Positions 18,390 to 27,653 of a DNA stretch of 64,000 bases are shown here, in pieces. The position numbers and the translations under genes were made by a program. This stretch comes from Limimaricola sp. G21655-S1 (GTDB taxonomy: Bacteria > Pseudomonadota > Alphaproteobacteria > Rhodobacterales > Rhodobacteraceae): NCBI RefSeq assembly GCF_027213785.1, contig NZ_JAPWGO010000003.1:186001-250000 (forward strand), written 5' to 3'. Position 1 is the stretch's first letter, and every line of letters begins with the position of its first letter. Below the pieces are notes generated by a model. The model was not told where the DNA came from and searched no databases. It worked only from the letters and a program-made list of their open reading frames with translations.

Positions 18390-19154
18390 TCAGTTGTCGG
18401 TGGCGAAGAAGCCTAGGGCGATGGTCTGGTTGCCGGAGGCCTCAAGCGCCAGCACCTCGACCTCGTAGAGTGTGTCGGGGCGCAGGAACGCGGCCGGAAC
18501 CGTGAAGCCGGTGGCTGCTGGCCCCAGATGTACCTCGAGTTCCGGCTTCGAGAACCCGTCCGGGTCCTCGTATTCCTCGTCGGTGACGATCAACTCGTAA
18601 CCGGTGATCTCAGGCGTCCGGTCGTCGAGGGAGGCCGTCACCGGCTCCCATGTCACCTCCAGATCGGCCAGCGGCACGATGGGGGCCTCCTCGTCCTCGT
18701 CTTCGACCAGCGCCGGGGCCGTGATCACCGGCGGCTGCGGAACCAGCGTGGTGAAGCGCGCGATGCCGCGACGACCGGTACCGTCATGGAGCTTCGCGCG
18801 CACCGGGTAATCGCCCTCCGGGAAGGCGGCCTTCAACGCCGCGTAGTCCCAGACCTCCTCCGGTGGCTCGCGGCTTTCGAAGAAGAACGATCCGAGGCCA
18901 AGCTCGCCGAGCTGCGCCCGAGGGGCGACATGCAGGACCAGCGCGCCGGAGGGATCGAAGAGGCACAGCTCGCTCCAGCCGTCATCGTCGCCATAGCCAT
19001 GCACGCCGATGTCGCCATCGGTATGGTTGTACTCGATGATCAGCCGCGCCTCGGCGATTTCGGTCGTCTCGGCGGGCATGTCGCCGCAGGGCTCCTGCGC
19101 CATTACCGGCGAAGCGGCAAGCGCGATTACGGGGATCAGGATGTCGGGTCTCAT
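18390..19154 (-). CDS. Secreted hypothetical protein with fibronectin III-like region
   Basis: A 254-aa protein with a signal peptide (residues 1-19, ending SPVMAQ-E). The mature protein has two beta-rich parts: residues about 30-130 (SELCLFDPSGALVLHVAP, FFFESREPPEEVWDYAALKAAFPEGDYPVRAK) and, after an acidic linker EDEDEEAP, a stretch with fibronectin type III-like features (LEVTWEPVTASL, ITGYELIVTDEE, LYEVEVLALEASGNQT). It is probably periplasmic or exported. I do not recognise a named family. GGAGAG precedes the start. Confidence 0.75.
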   Translation of the reverse strand: MRPDILIPVIALAASPVMAQEPCGDMPAETTEIAEARLIIEYNHTDGDIGVHGYGDDDGWSELCLFDPSGALVLHVAPRAQLGELGLGSFFFESREPPEEVWDYAALKAAFPEGDYPVRAKLHDGTGRRGIARFTTLVPQPPVITAPALVEDEDEEAPIVPLADLEVTWEPVTASLDDRTPEITGYELIVTDEEYEDPDGFSKPELEVHLGPAATGFTVPAAFLRPDTLYEVEVLALEASGNQTIALGFFATDN

Positions 19155-19200
19155 GGCGTCTCTCCCTGTCTTGAACACGGGGAAAGTCTGCGCCGGGCGA

Positions 19201-19232
19201 ATGGCCGCGCCCATCCGACAGGGCGCGGCCAT
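19201..19232 (-). terminator. Hairpin after hflX
   Basis: ATGGCCGCGCCC and GGGCGCGGCCAT form a perfect 12-bp stem with an 8-nt loop, 17 bp past the hflX stop. The strong stem lacks a T-run. Confidence 0.6.
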
Positions 19233-19248
19233 CGCATCTGTCAGGGCA

Positions 19249-20532
19249 TCAGAGCCGTTCGAAGCGGGCTTTCTGCGCGGCCGACCAGCGGACCTGCATC
19301 CTGTGGCCCTCTTCGGTCGGCGTGTCCTCCTCGACGAGGCCCTGCTCGAACAGCCAGGCCCGCTTGCGGCCCGCGGCAAAGGGCACGACCAGCGCCTCGA
19401 CATGCTTCGCACCGCCGAGCGCCTCAGAGACCTCGGTCAGGAGCGCATCCATGCCCTCGCCGGTGATGGCCGAGACGGCCGAGACGTTCTCGGTCCGCGC
19501 CGCCCGCTCCAGCGCCGCCTCGTGGGCATCCGGCGCCAGCGTGTCGATCTTGTTCCAGACCTCGATCTTCGGGGTGTCGTCGGGAAGGCCGAGGCTCGAC
19601 AGGATGCTCTCGACCTCGCGCGCCTGCTCCACCGTCTGCGCATGGCCGATGTCGCGCACATGCAGCACCAGATCGGCGTCGAGCACCTCCTCCAGCGTGG
19701 CGCGGAACGCCGCGACCAGCTCGGTCGGCAGGTCCGAGATGAAGCCCACCGTGTCCGACAGGATCACCTCGTCGCCCGTGGGCAGCACCACGCGCCGCAT
19801 CGTCGGGTCGAGCGTGGCGAAGAGCATGTCCTTGGCCATGACCTCGGCGCCGGTCAACCGGTTGAACAGCGTCGATTTCCCGGCATTGGTGTAGCCCACC
19901 AGCGCCACGATCGGAAACGGCACCTTGGCGCGCGAGGCGCGGTGCAGCGTCCGGGTCTTGACCACCTTGTCGAGCTGGCGCTTGAGCCGCACCAGCTGTT
20001 CGTCGATGGCGCGGCGGTCCGCCTCGATCTGCGTCTCGCCGGGGCCGCCGACGAAGCCCAAGCCGCCGCGCTGCCGCTCGAGGTGGGTCCAGGCGCGGAC
20101 CAGCCGCGTGCGCTGGTAGCTCAGCGCCGCCATCTCGACCTGCAACACGCCCTCGCGGGTCGCGGCGCGATCGCCGAAGATCTCGAGAATGAGTCCGGTC
20201 CGATCGAGGATCTTGACCTTCCATTCCTTTTCGAGATTGCGCTGCTGCACCGGGCCGACATGGCCGTCGATCAGCACCAGCTCGACCTCGTTCTCCTTCA
20301 GCCGCCGCTTCAGCTCCTCAATCTTGCCGGTGCCGAACAGCATGCCGGGATGGCGCTTGGGCAGGCGCACGATCTCGGAGCCCACCACGTCGAGGCCGGG
20401 CAGCGCATCGGCGAGCGCCACGGCCTCGGCCAGCGCGGCCACGGGCTCACGCCGGTCGTTGTCGTTCTTGATCTCGGGGTGGATCACCCATGCGCGGGTG
20501 TCCGGGGCCTCGGGGATGTAATAATCGGTCAA
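19249..20532 (-). CDS. hflX: GTPase HflX
   Basis: Ribosome-associated GTPase that splits stalled or heat-damaged 70S ribosomes. The 427-aa protein has the N-terminal HflX domain ([20 protein letters not shown] precedes the G domain), G1 [10 protein letters not shown]3 DTVGF and G4 NKID. The only well-placed start is TTG at 20532, which overlaps the hfq stop in TTGA, so translation depends on hfq. The hfq-hflX order is widespread in proteobacteria. Confidence 0.94.
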   Translation of the reverse strand: MTDYYIPEAPDTRAWVIHPEIKNDNDRREPVAALAEAVALADALPGLDVVGSEIVRLPKRHPGMLFGTGKIEELKRRLKENEVELVLIDGHVGPVQQRNLEKEWKVKILDRTGLILEIFGDRAATREGVLQVEMAALSYQRTRLVRAWTHLERQRGGLGFVGGPGETQIEADRRAIDEQLVRLKRQLDKVVKTRTLHRASRAKVPFPIVALVGYTNAGKSTLFNRLTGAEVMAKDMLFATLDPTMRRVVLPTGDEVILSDTVGFISDLPTELVAAFRATLEEVLDADLVLHVRDIGHAQTVEQAREVESILSSLGLPDDTPKIEVWNKIDTLAPDAHEAALERAARTENVSAVSAITGEGMDALLTEVSEALGGAKHVEALVVPFAAGRKRAWLFEQGLVEEDTPTEEGHRMQVRWSAAQKARFERL

Positions 20533-20762
20533 TCTTCACCGTCATAGAGGTTCACGGGCTGCGACGGCATGATGGTCGAGATCGCGCTCTTGTAGACGAG
20601 CTGGGATTGACCATCGCGGCGCAGCAGCACGCAGAAATTGTCGAACCAGGTGATGACGCCCTGCAGCTTCACGCCGTTGATCAGGAAGATCGTCACCGGC
20701 ACCTTGATCTTGCGCACATGGTTCAGGAAGGCGTCCTGAAGGTTCTGCTTGTCACCGGCCAT
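20529..20762 (-). CDS. hfq: RNA chaperone Hfq
   Basis: Sm-like hexameric protein that pairs small RNAs with mRNAs. The 77-aa protein holds the Sm1 motif (about 8-45, [20 protein letters not shown]) and the Sm2 motif VYKSAIST at about 58-65, with a short C-terminal tail typical of alphaproteobacteria. In-frame upstream extension is ignored because family members start MAGDKQNLQ or similar. It is followed by hflX with a 4-bp overlap. Confidence 0.96.
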   Translation of the reverse strand: MAGDKQNLQDAFLNHVRKIKVPVTIFLINGVKLQGVITWFDNFCVLLRRDGQSQLVYKSAISTIMPSQPVNLYDGED

Positions 20763-20887
20763 CACGGTCCCTTTGTTCTTGCGGCCGCGTACCGGCCTTT
20801 TCCCTCGTTGGAAAGGAGTATGTCGCGCCGCCGGTGGAGTTTCCAGCCCGGAAATAGGTGCAAAGGCGCAGGGCCGTGGCGCGTGTC

Positions 20888-22408
20888 TCAACTGCGCCAG
20901 CTGGAGGGGTTCAAAAGCGCGATGATCGCCAGCGTCTCGAGCCGACCCAGCACCATCGCCGCGGCGAGGATCGTCTTGGCCATGTCGGGAATGCCGGCAT
21001 AGGAGATCGGGTATTGCGCGCCGATCTCGGCCAGCGGCCCGGTGGTCGAGAGCGCGGCCACGGTCAGCGTCATCGCCACCTCGAACTGCACGCCCGTGAG
21101 CGACAGCGCCAGCATCACCGCCGTCACCGACAGCGCGAAGAGCATGAAGAAGATCCACGAGATGAAGGCGCCCTCGCGACGGATCCGCCGCGCCTCGACG
21201 CCGTCGCCGCCGACCGAATGCGGATGCACCAGCCGCTCCAGCTCGCGCTTGCCATGCATCCACAGCGCATAGACGCGCAGCAGCTTCACCCCGCCCGCCG
21301 TGGTCGCCACGCCGCCGCCGATCAGCGCGAGCCCGACGAGGATCAGCCCCGGCGTCTCGAGCCCGGACCAGTCGGCGGCGCCGAGCCAGTACCGGCTTTC
21401 GAAGCCGGTGGTGGTGAGAAAGGACGAGACGGTGAACAGCGCGCCCCACAGCGCCGAGAAGGCCTGCGGCAGGTCGGCCTCGACCCGGTCCTCGACCGCG
21501 CCGAAGAAATGCCGCATGAACAGCAGCCCCGGCACGATCAGCACCAGCGCGAGGCCCATGCGCAGCTCGGGGTCGCGCATCAGCCGACCGCCCTGATCGC
21601 CGAAGAGGTTGCGCGCGAAGGTGAGCCGCGACAGCGCGAAGACCGAGAACAGCACGATCAGCATCTCGCCCAGCAGCCCGGAATTGGCGTAGCGCAGCCC
21701 GCCCACCGGGCTGATGCCGCTGGTGGCGAGGGTCGACATCGCATGGCAGAACGCCACGAAGGGCCGGTCGCCCGCCGCCACGAGGCCGAGCCAGAGCAGC
21801 CCCGTGAGCCCGGCATAGATCGGCAGCAGCCGCGCGGCGTAGCGCACCAGCCGTTCGGAGGGGTCGGCGATGCGGGTGATCTGGCTCAGCCGCGCGCCGC
21901 CCTCGCCGATGATCGACGGGCTGCGCACCTCGAAGCCGCCGAGGTTCATCGGCGCCAGGATCGACACCGCGGTCACCCAGATCAGCAGCCCGCCGAGCCA
22001 GCCCACCGTGGCGCGCCACAGATGCAGGCTGTCATTGAGCCGCACCACGTTGTCGTAGACCGTGGCGCCGGTGGTGGTGAAGCTCGACACCATCTCGAAC
22101 CACGCATTGAGGAAGGAGGTCGTCCCCAGCGCCTCGTGGAACGGGATCGCGAACATGACCGGCAGCACCGTGAAGGCCGCGACCAGCGCCGAAAGCTGGC
22201 TGCGCGGCACGCTGGCGGGCCGGTAATTCGCGGTGGCGAGGCCGATCAGCAGCGACAGCATCAGCCCGAGGATCGCGCCGTAGAGAAAGGTGCGCGACGT
22301 CAGCCATTCCTCGCGCACCAAAGCGTGGATCGCCGGCAGCATCATCGCCGCCGAACCGATCGCCATCAGCAGCACGAAGAACGGGATGCGGGTGAGACGG
22401 TGCTCCAT
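20888..22408 (-). CDS. trkH: Trk potassium uptake protein TrkH
   Basis: Inner-membrane potassium translocation subunit of 506 aa. About ten hydrophobic helices and four P-loop-like segments are visible, including [32 protein letters not shown] and ALSTTGPL, which hold the selectivity-filter glycines. Its stop and the hfq start are 125 bp apart. It lies 5 bp after trkA, so the two form one unit with trkA first. Confidence 0.94.
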   Translation of the reverse strand: MEHRLTRIPFFVLLMAIGSAAMMLPAIHALVREEWLTSRTFLYGAILGLMLSLLIGLATANYRPASVPRSQLSALVAAFTVLPVMFAIPFHEALGTTSFLNAWFEMVSSFTTTGATVYDNVVRLNDSLHLWRATVGWLGGLLIWVTAVSILAPMNLGGFEVRSPSIIGEGGARLSQITRIADPSERLVRYAARLLPIYAGLTGLLWLGLVAAGDRPFVAFCHAMSTLATSGISPVGGLRYANSGLLGEMLIVLFSVFALSRLTFARNLFGDQGGRLMRDPELRMGLALVLIVPGLLFMRHFFGAVEDRVEADLPQAFSALWGALFTVSSFLTTTGFESRYWLGAADWSGLETPGLILVGLALIGGGVATTAGGVKLLRVYALWMHGKRELERLVHPHSVGGDGVEARRIRREGAFISWIFFMLFALSVTAVMLALSLTGVQFEVAMTLTVAALSTTGPLAEIGAQYPISYAGIPDMAKTILAAAMVLGRLETLAIIALLNPSSWRS

Positions 22409-22413
22409 GCGGC

Positions 22414-23790
22414 TCAGAAGAAATCGATCGAGACCTGGAGCAGCCGTTCGACCTCCGGCACGTCCGAGGCCATGGCGAAGAGCGCGACCATGTCGCCCTC
22501 CTCGATCCGAAGCGCACCGTGGATCTTCATCATCCGCCCGTCCTTGACCACGCCGCCGACCAGCACGCCCTCCGGGAAGGCGATGTCGCGGATACGCTGG
22601 CCCGCGATCGGCGAGGTGCCCAGGACCTGCGCCTCGATCAGCTCGGCCTCTGCGTCGCCGATCGAATAGACGCCGCGCACCCGCCCGTGGCGGATATGGC
22701 GCAGGATCGAGCTCACCGTCGTGGCGCGCGGGTTGATGTAGGCGTCGATGTCCATCGCCTGCATCAGCGGCACCAGAGTCGGGTCGTTGACCAGACAGAT
22801 CGCCAGCGGGCAGCCGAGCGCCTTGGCGCGCACCGAGGCCAGAAGGTTGGTCTTGTCGTCGTCGGTGACCACCAGCACGGCGTCGGCGGTACCGATCTGC
22901 GCCTCTTCGAGCAGCGCCGCGTCGAGGCCGTCGCCGTTGAGCACGATGGTGCGGTCGAGCTGGTCAGCGGCGCGTTCGGCGGCGAGCCGGTCGCGCTCGA
23001 TCATCTTCACGCGCAGCCGGTCGGCGCGGCCCTCCAGTGCCCGCGCCACGCCGAGGCCCACATTGCCGCCGCCGATCACCACGATCCGCTCCTGCTTGGC
23101 GGGCCGCTTGCCGAAGATCTCCAGCGTGCGGACCATGTCGGAGGTGTCGGTGAAGACGTAGATCGCGTCGCCCGGAAAGATCTGGTCCTCGGGGCTCGGC
23201 GCGAAGAGACGGCCGCGGCGGCGGATGCCCACCACGATGGCGCGCAGCGTCGAGAACAGGTCGGTGAGCTGCCGCAGCGGCGTGTTGATGACCGGGCAAT
23301 CCTCGTCGATCGAGATGCCCAGCAGATGCGCGCGCCCGTCGAGAAAGCTTTCCGCGTCGAAAGCCGATGGCGCGGCGAGCCGCTGCAACGCCGCCTCGGC
23401 CACTTCCTTTTCGGGCGAGATCACCACGTCGATCGGCATGTGATCGCGCCGGTAGAGATCGGAATAGATCGCGTCGAGATAGGATTGCGCCCGGAGCCGC
23501 GCGATCTTGCGCTGGATCGAGAACACCGAATGCGCCACCTGGCAGGTCACCATGTTGACCTCGTCGCTATGGGTGGCGGCGATGATCATGTCGGCGTCGC
23601 GCGCCCCGGCGCGGTCGAGCACGTCCGGGTAGCTGGCGAAGCCAGTGATGCCCTGCACGTCGAGCGTGTCGGTGGCGCGGCGCACGAGGTCGGGGTTGCT
23701 GTCGACGACGGTGACGTCGTTGCGCTCGCCCGACAGGTGTCGGGCGATCTGCCAGCCGACCTGCCCGGCGCCGCAGATGATGACCTTCAT
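22414..23790 (-). CDS. trkA: Trk system potassium transport regulator TrkA
   Basis: Peripheral nucleotide-binding subunit controlling TrkH, 458 aa. It has two RCK_N Rossmann units (MKVIICGAGQVGWQIARHL at residue 1 and IVVIGGGNVGLGVARAL at about 236) each followed by an RCK_C domain. NAD(H) or ATP binding gates transport. It is followed by trkH after 5 bp. Confidence 0.95.
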   Translation of the reverse strand: MKVIICGAGQVGWQIARHLSGERNDVTVVDSNPDLVRRATDTLDVQGITGFASYPDVLDRAGARDADMIIAATHSDEVNMVTCQVAHSVFSIQRKIARLRAQSYLDAIYSDLYRRDHMPIDVVISPEKEVAEAALQRLAAPSAFDAESFLDGRAHLLGISIDEDCPVINTPLRQLTDLFSTLRAIVVGIRRRGRLFAPSPEDQIFPGDAIYVFTDTSDMVRTLEIFGKRPAKQERIVVIGGGNVGLGVARALEGRADRLRVKMIERDRLAAERAADQLDRTIVLNGDGLDAALLEEAQIGTADAVLVVTDDDKTNLLASVRAKALGCPLAICLVNDPTLVPLMQAMDIDAYINPRATTVSSILRHIRHGRVRGVYSIGDAEAELIEAQVLGTSPIAGQRIRDIAFPEGVLVGGVVKDGRMMKIHGALRIEEGDMVALFAMASDVPEVERLLQVSIDFF

Positions 23791-23817
23791 CTTCGTTCCC
23801 GGTCCTTTGGGGCGCGC

Positions 23818-23843
23818 CCGTGGCGGCGCTCATGCCGCCACGG
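23818..23843 (-). terminator. Hairpin at the end of the ntr cluster
   Basis: CCGTGGCGGC and GCCGCCACGG form a perfect 10-bp stem with a 6-nt loop between ntrX and trkA. No T-run; it probably ends the ntr transcript or protects its 3' end. Confidence 0.55.
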
Positions 23844-23870
23844 AGTGCCAGAGCCCGAAGGGGCGGTCAA

Positions 23871-25265
23871 TCAGTCCTCGACATGCGCCACGCGCGCGCC
23901 CGCCTTGGACGAGGTGACGACGCCGAGGCTCTTGAGCTTGCGGTGCAGCGCCGAGCGCTCCATGCCGACGAAGGCCGCGGTGCGGGAGATGTTGCCGCCG
24001 AAGCGGTTGATCTGGGTCAGCAGGTATTCCCGCTCGAACAGCTCGCGCGCCTCGCGCAGCGGCAGGGTCGCAAGCCCGCCTGACAGCACCACGCGCCCTT
24101 CCTCGGCGCCCGGATCCTCTAGGCCCGGCAGTTCCTTGGCGGTGATCTCGCCGGAGGAATCTCCAAGGATCAGAACGCGTTCGATGACGTTCTTCAACTG
24201 GCGGATATTGCCGGGCCAGAGCATGGTCTGCAGCAGGGCGCGGGCATCCTCGCCCAGGGGCCGCAGCGGCAGGCCCTGGCTTTTGTTCAGCTCGGCGATG
24301 AAGTGCTCGGCCAGCAGCGGAATGTCCTCGCGCCGTTCCTCTAGACCAGGGACGTGGATCGGCACGACGTTCAGGCGGTGGTAAAGCTCCTGGCGGAACG
24401 AGCCGCCCTGGATCGCCGCCTGCAGATCGCGGTTGGTCGAGGAGATCACCCGCAGATCGACCTGCACCTTTTCCGAGCCACCGACGCGGTGGAACGACTG
24501 GTCGACCAGCACCCGCAGGATCTTCGACTGGGTGCCGAGCGGCATGTCCGCCACCTCGTCGAAATAGATCACGCCGCCATTGGCCTGCTCGAGAAGACCC
24601 TTCTCGATGCCCTTCTCGGGGCTTTCGCGGCCGAACAGCACCTCTTCCATCCGGTTCGGCTCGATGGTGATCGAGTTCACGGTGACGAAGGGTGCGTCGG
24701 CGCGGTTCGAATTGGCGTGGATGTAGCGCGCGGCGACCTCCTTGCCGGAGCCGGGATGGCCCGACAGCATCACCCGGCCGTTCGAGCGCGTCACCTTGTC
24801 GAGTTGGCTGCGCAGGGAGCGGAACGCGGCGCTGTCGCCCAGCATCTCGGCGGGGGCGGTATCGCCGCGCCGCAATTCGCTGTTCTCGCGCCGCAACCGC
24901 GAGGTCTCCATCGCGCGCTTGATGACCACCAGCAACTGGTCGATGTTGAACGGCTTCTCGATGAAGTCGTAGGCGCCCTGCTTGATCGCGGCCACCGCGA
25001 TCTCGATGTTGCCATGACCCGAAATGATGACGATCGGCACGCCGGGGTGGTCGCGCTTCACCGCCTTGAGGATGTCGATCCCGTCCATCCGGCTGTCCTT
25101 GAGCCAGATGTCGAGGATCATCAGCGCCGGGACCTCGTCCTCGATCGCGCTCATGCATTCGTCGGAGGTGCCCGCGAGCCGAGTGGAATAGCCCTCGTCG
25201 CGCAGGATGTCCGAGATCAGTTCGCGGATGTCGCGCTCGTCGTCGGTAATCAGGATGTCGCCCAT
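23871..25265 (-). CDS. ntrX: Nitrogen assimilation response regulator NtrX
   Basis: Response regulator paired with NtrY, 464 aa from this start. Receiver domain with Asp52 (LMILDIWL), AAA+ domain with Walker A SGHPGSGKE and Walker B VIYFDEVADM, and a C-terminal Fis-type helix-turn-helix (GGNISRTAAFVGMERSALHRKL). The L1 loop that should carry GAFTGA reads FGRESPEKGIEKGLLE, so sigma-54 contact is unlikely. The start at 25265 has GAGG 7 bp upstream. An ATG 12 bp earlier (25277) overlaps the ntrY stop and is also possible. Confidence 0.93.
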   Translation of the reverse strand: MGDILITDDERDIRELISDILRDEGYSTRLAGTSDECMSAIEDEVPALMILDIWLKDSRMDGIDILKAVKRDHPGVPIVIISGHGNIEIAVAAIKQGAYDFIEKPFNIDQLLVVIKRAMETSRLRRENSELRRGDTAPAEMLGDSAAFRSLRSQLDKVTRSNGRVMLSGHPGSGKEVAARYIHANSNRADAPFVTVNSITIEPNRMEEVLFGRESPEKGIEKGLLEQANGGVIYFDEVADMPLGTQSKILRVLVDQSFHRVGGSEKVQVDLRVISSTNRDLQAAIQGGSFRQELYHRLNVVPIHVPGLEERREDIPLLAEHFIAELNKSQGLPLRPLGEDARALLQTMLWPGNIRQLKNVIERVLILGDSSGEITAKELPGLEDPGAEEGRVVLSGGLATLPLREARELFEREYLLTQINRFGGNISRTAAFVGMERSALHRKLKSLGVVTSSKAGARVAHVED

Positions 25266-25273
25266 CTCATGCC

Positions 25274-27556
25274 TCATGCTGTTGCCTGCAATGCCGGTTT
25301 CCCGGTCTTCTCGATGTCCCCCGATTCGCCATGACCCTGGCCCAGAACGGGAAGGGTGATGACCGCCATGGCGCCCTTGTGGGCGCCCTCCTCGAAGGCT
25401 GGCGCGTCGACGAGGGACAGGCTGCCGCCATGCTCCTCGATGATCTTCTTCACGATGGGCAGGCCGAGACCAGTGCCCTTGTCGCGGGTCGTCACGTAAG
25501 GCTCGAACAGCCGGGCCCGGTCTTCGGGCAGGCCGATGCCGTTGTCGGCGATGCTGATGCGCGCTTCGGCGGCATCGGTCTGCATCGTCACGCGGATGGT
25601 CGGGGAAAGCCCCCCCCCCATGCCTTTTTCAATTGCGCTTTCAATGGCTTCACCGGCGTTCTTGATCAGGTTCGTGAAGGCCTGCGTTATCATGGTGGCG
25701 TCGATCTCGGCGGGCACGGCCTGTGCCGGCAGATCCACTTCGAAGCGCACCTCCGGCTGGCCGGCCTCCTGCAGAGTCACCGCGTCGCGCAAGAGCGCGG
25801 CCAGGTCGTTGCGGCTGCGATCGGGCTCGGGCATGCGCGCGAATTTCGAGAACTCGTCGACGATGCGGCGCAGATCGCCGGTCTGTCGCACGATCACCTC
25901 GGTCATCTGCGCCAGCGCCTGCGCATCCGCCTCGCCAAGCTGGCGGCCGAACTTGCGCTGGATCCGCTCGGCCGAAAGCCGGATCGGCGTCAGCGGGTTC
26001 TTGATCTCATGCGCGATACGCCGCGCCACGTCGCCCCAGGCGGCCATGCGCTGCGCCGAGACGAGATCGCTGACATCGTCGAAGGCCACGACATAGCCTT
26101 CGAGCGCGCCGTCATCGGCCCGCCGTGGCGCCATCCGCACCAGAAGCACCTCCTGGCTGCCGTCGCGGACCAGCCGCAGCTGTTCCTGCACCGCGTCGCG
26201 CCCCTCGTCGCGCAACGATCCGAACAGCGGCTCGAACTCGGGCACCAGCATCGCCAGCGTCGCCGCCTCGGGCAGCACCGTGATGCCCAGAAGCCGCAGC
26301 GCCGAGCGGTTGGCGAAATCCACGCGGCCCTCGGCATCGAGACCGATCACGCCGGAGGTCACCGAGCCCAGCACGCTGTCGAACAGCCGGCGCCGTGCCT
26401 CGATCTGGCGCGTGTTGTCGAGCAGCCGGTCGCGCTGCGCCTTCAGCTCGGTGGTCATCTGGTTGAAATAGGTGCCGAGCTGGGCGATCTCGTCATCGCC
26501 CTCCTCCTCGATCACCCGCACGTCGAGATCGCCCGCGCCGACGCGCTGGCTGGCCGAGACGAGCCGCCCCACCGGCTTGGACAGCCGCTCCGCGAACCAC
26601 AGCCCGAGCCAGATCGCCGCGAGGATCAGGATCACCGCGAAGCCAAGATAAAGCAGGCCGAACTCGAACAGCAGACGGCCGCGCTCGGCTTCGAGCTGCT
26701 GGTACAGCTCGACCGTCTGCTGCGTGTCGTCCAGAAGCGCGAGGATGCCGCCATCGACCTCGCGCGTCACGTAGAGAAAGCGGTCGGTAAAGTTCTCGAG
26801 CGGGATCAACGCGCGGAACTCGTTGTTGACCCAGTCCTCGACGATGGCAATGCCCTGGGCATCGGCGCGGCGGAAGATCTCCCGCGCCGGACGCTCGAAA
26901 TCGAACTCGTAGCTGCGCGCGCCACGGGCGCGGATCTCGCCCGCCCCGTTGATCACGAAGGCCTCGGTCAGCCCCCTCTCGATCTGGCTCTGCACCCGGC
27001 CGAGCGCCTGGCGCACCTCGCCATCCGACAGGAAGGGCTGCGCCTCGCGCTCCGCATCGAGAAAGGCGGCAAGTTCGAGCCCATCGCGCGACAGGTCCTG
27101 CCGGTGCTCTTCCTCATAGGCCTGCGCGGCGGTGAGCGAGGCGCCGAGCACGGTACGCACCCGCTCCGAGAACCAGCCCTCGAGGCCGACATTGATGGTG
27201 AGCACCGAGAACACGGCGACCAGCACCGTGGGGATCAGCGCGATCAGCGCGAACACGCCGGTGAGCCGCAGGTGCAGCCGCGAGCCCGCCGAGCGCGCGC
27301 GCCGCGCCGAGATCATCCGCGCCACGCGGAACGAGACCAGCGCCGCCACGACCAGCGCGTAGACCAGATCGCCCAGAAGCACGAGGCGCAGCATCGGCGA
27401 GCTGGCACCCTGGTCGAGCGGCCCCAGCACCCAGAAGGTGGCGAAGGCCAGCAACGGCCCGAGAACGACCAGCGACAAGGTCGCAGCGTTCTGCACCCGC
27501 CGCTGGCGTCGCCAGCGCGTCACGCGAGAGAATCGGGAGGTCGATAACCGCCTCAA
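25274..27556 (-). CDS. ntrY: Nitrogen regulation sensor histidine kinase NtrY
   Basis: Membrane sensor kinase of 760 aa. Hydrophobic segments at about 25-46, 58-80, 97-120 and 295-320 flank a periplasmic loop. HAMP, PAS, HisKA ([16 protein letters not shown]) and HATPase (NLIKNAGEAI, DNGIGLPED, KGTGLGLPIV) follow. The start is TTG at 27556; no ATG occurs upstream in frame before a stop. A run of ten G on the coding strand (25619-25610) lies just before the G1 box and could cause frameshifts. It overlaps ntrX or ends 8 bp before it, depending on the ntrX start. Confidence 0.92.
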   Translation of the reverse strand: MRRLSTSRFSRVTRWRRQRRVQNAATLSLVVLGPLLAFATFWVLGPLDQGASSPMLRLVLLGDLVYALVVAALVSFRVARMISARRARSAGSRLHLRLTGVFALIALIPTVLVAVFSVLTINVGLEGWFSERVRTVLGASLTAAQAYEEEHRQDLSRDGLELAAFLDAEREAQPFLSDGEVRQALGRVQSQIERGLTEAFVINGAGEIRARGARSYEFDFERPAREIFRRADAQGIAIVEDWVNNEFRALIPLENFTDRFLYVTREVDGGILALLDDTQQTVELYQQLEAERGRLLFEFGLLYLGFAVILILAAIWLGLWFAERLSKPVGRLVSASQRVGAGDLDVRVIEEEGDDEIAQLGTYFNQMTTELKAQRDRLLDNTRQIEARRRLFDSVLGSVTSGVIGLDAEGRVDFANRSALRLLGITVLPEAATLAMLVPEFEPLFGSLRDEGRDAVQEQLRLVRDGSQEVLLVRMAPRRADDGALEGYVVAFDDVSDLVSAQRMAAWGDVARRIAHEIKNPLTPIRLSAERIQRKFGRQLGEADAQALAQMTEVIVRQTGDLRRIVDEFSKFARMPEPDRSRNDLAALLRDAVTLQEAGQPEVRFEVDLPAQAVPAEIDATMITQAFTNLIKNAGEAIESAIEKGMGGGLSPTIRVTMQTDAAEARISIADNGIGLPEDRARLFEPYVTTRDKGTGLGLPIVKKIIEEHGGSLSLVDAPAFEEGAHKGAMAVITLPVLGQGHGESGDIEKTGKPALQATA
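25610..25619. repeat. Ten-base C/G homopolymer inside ntrY
   Basis: Ten consecutive C on the plus strand encode M-G-G-G-L in NtrY. It is the longest mononucleotide run I noticed in the window and lies between the N and G1 boxes of the kinase domain. Confidence 0.85.
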
Positions 27557-27612
27557 GCACCCTGCCCCGTTGATGGGAACGCAAGTTCCGCCGCCTCATC
27601 GCCATGATCTCA

Positions 27613-27632
27613 CCCCGGCCATGCGTCCGGGG
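27613..27632 (-). promoter_or_regulatory. Hairpin between ntrC and ntrY
   Basis: CCCCGG and CCGGGG are separated by 8 nt in the 97-bp spacer between ntrC and ntrY. It may reduce read-through so that ntrYX is partly independent of ntrBC. Weak evidence. Confidence 0.4.
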
Positions 27633-27653
27633 GGTCACGGTTCTGTTGCGGTT

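Noticed and set aside
20858-22669. 603-aa open frame on the plus strand
   Set aside because: Antisense to trkH/trkA; composition typical of a shadow frame.
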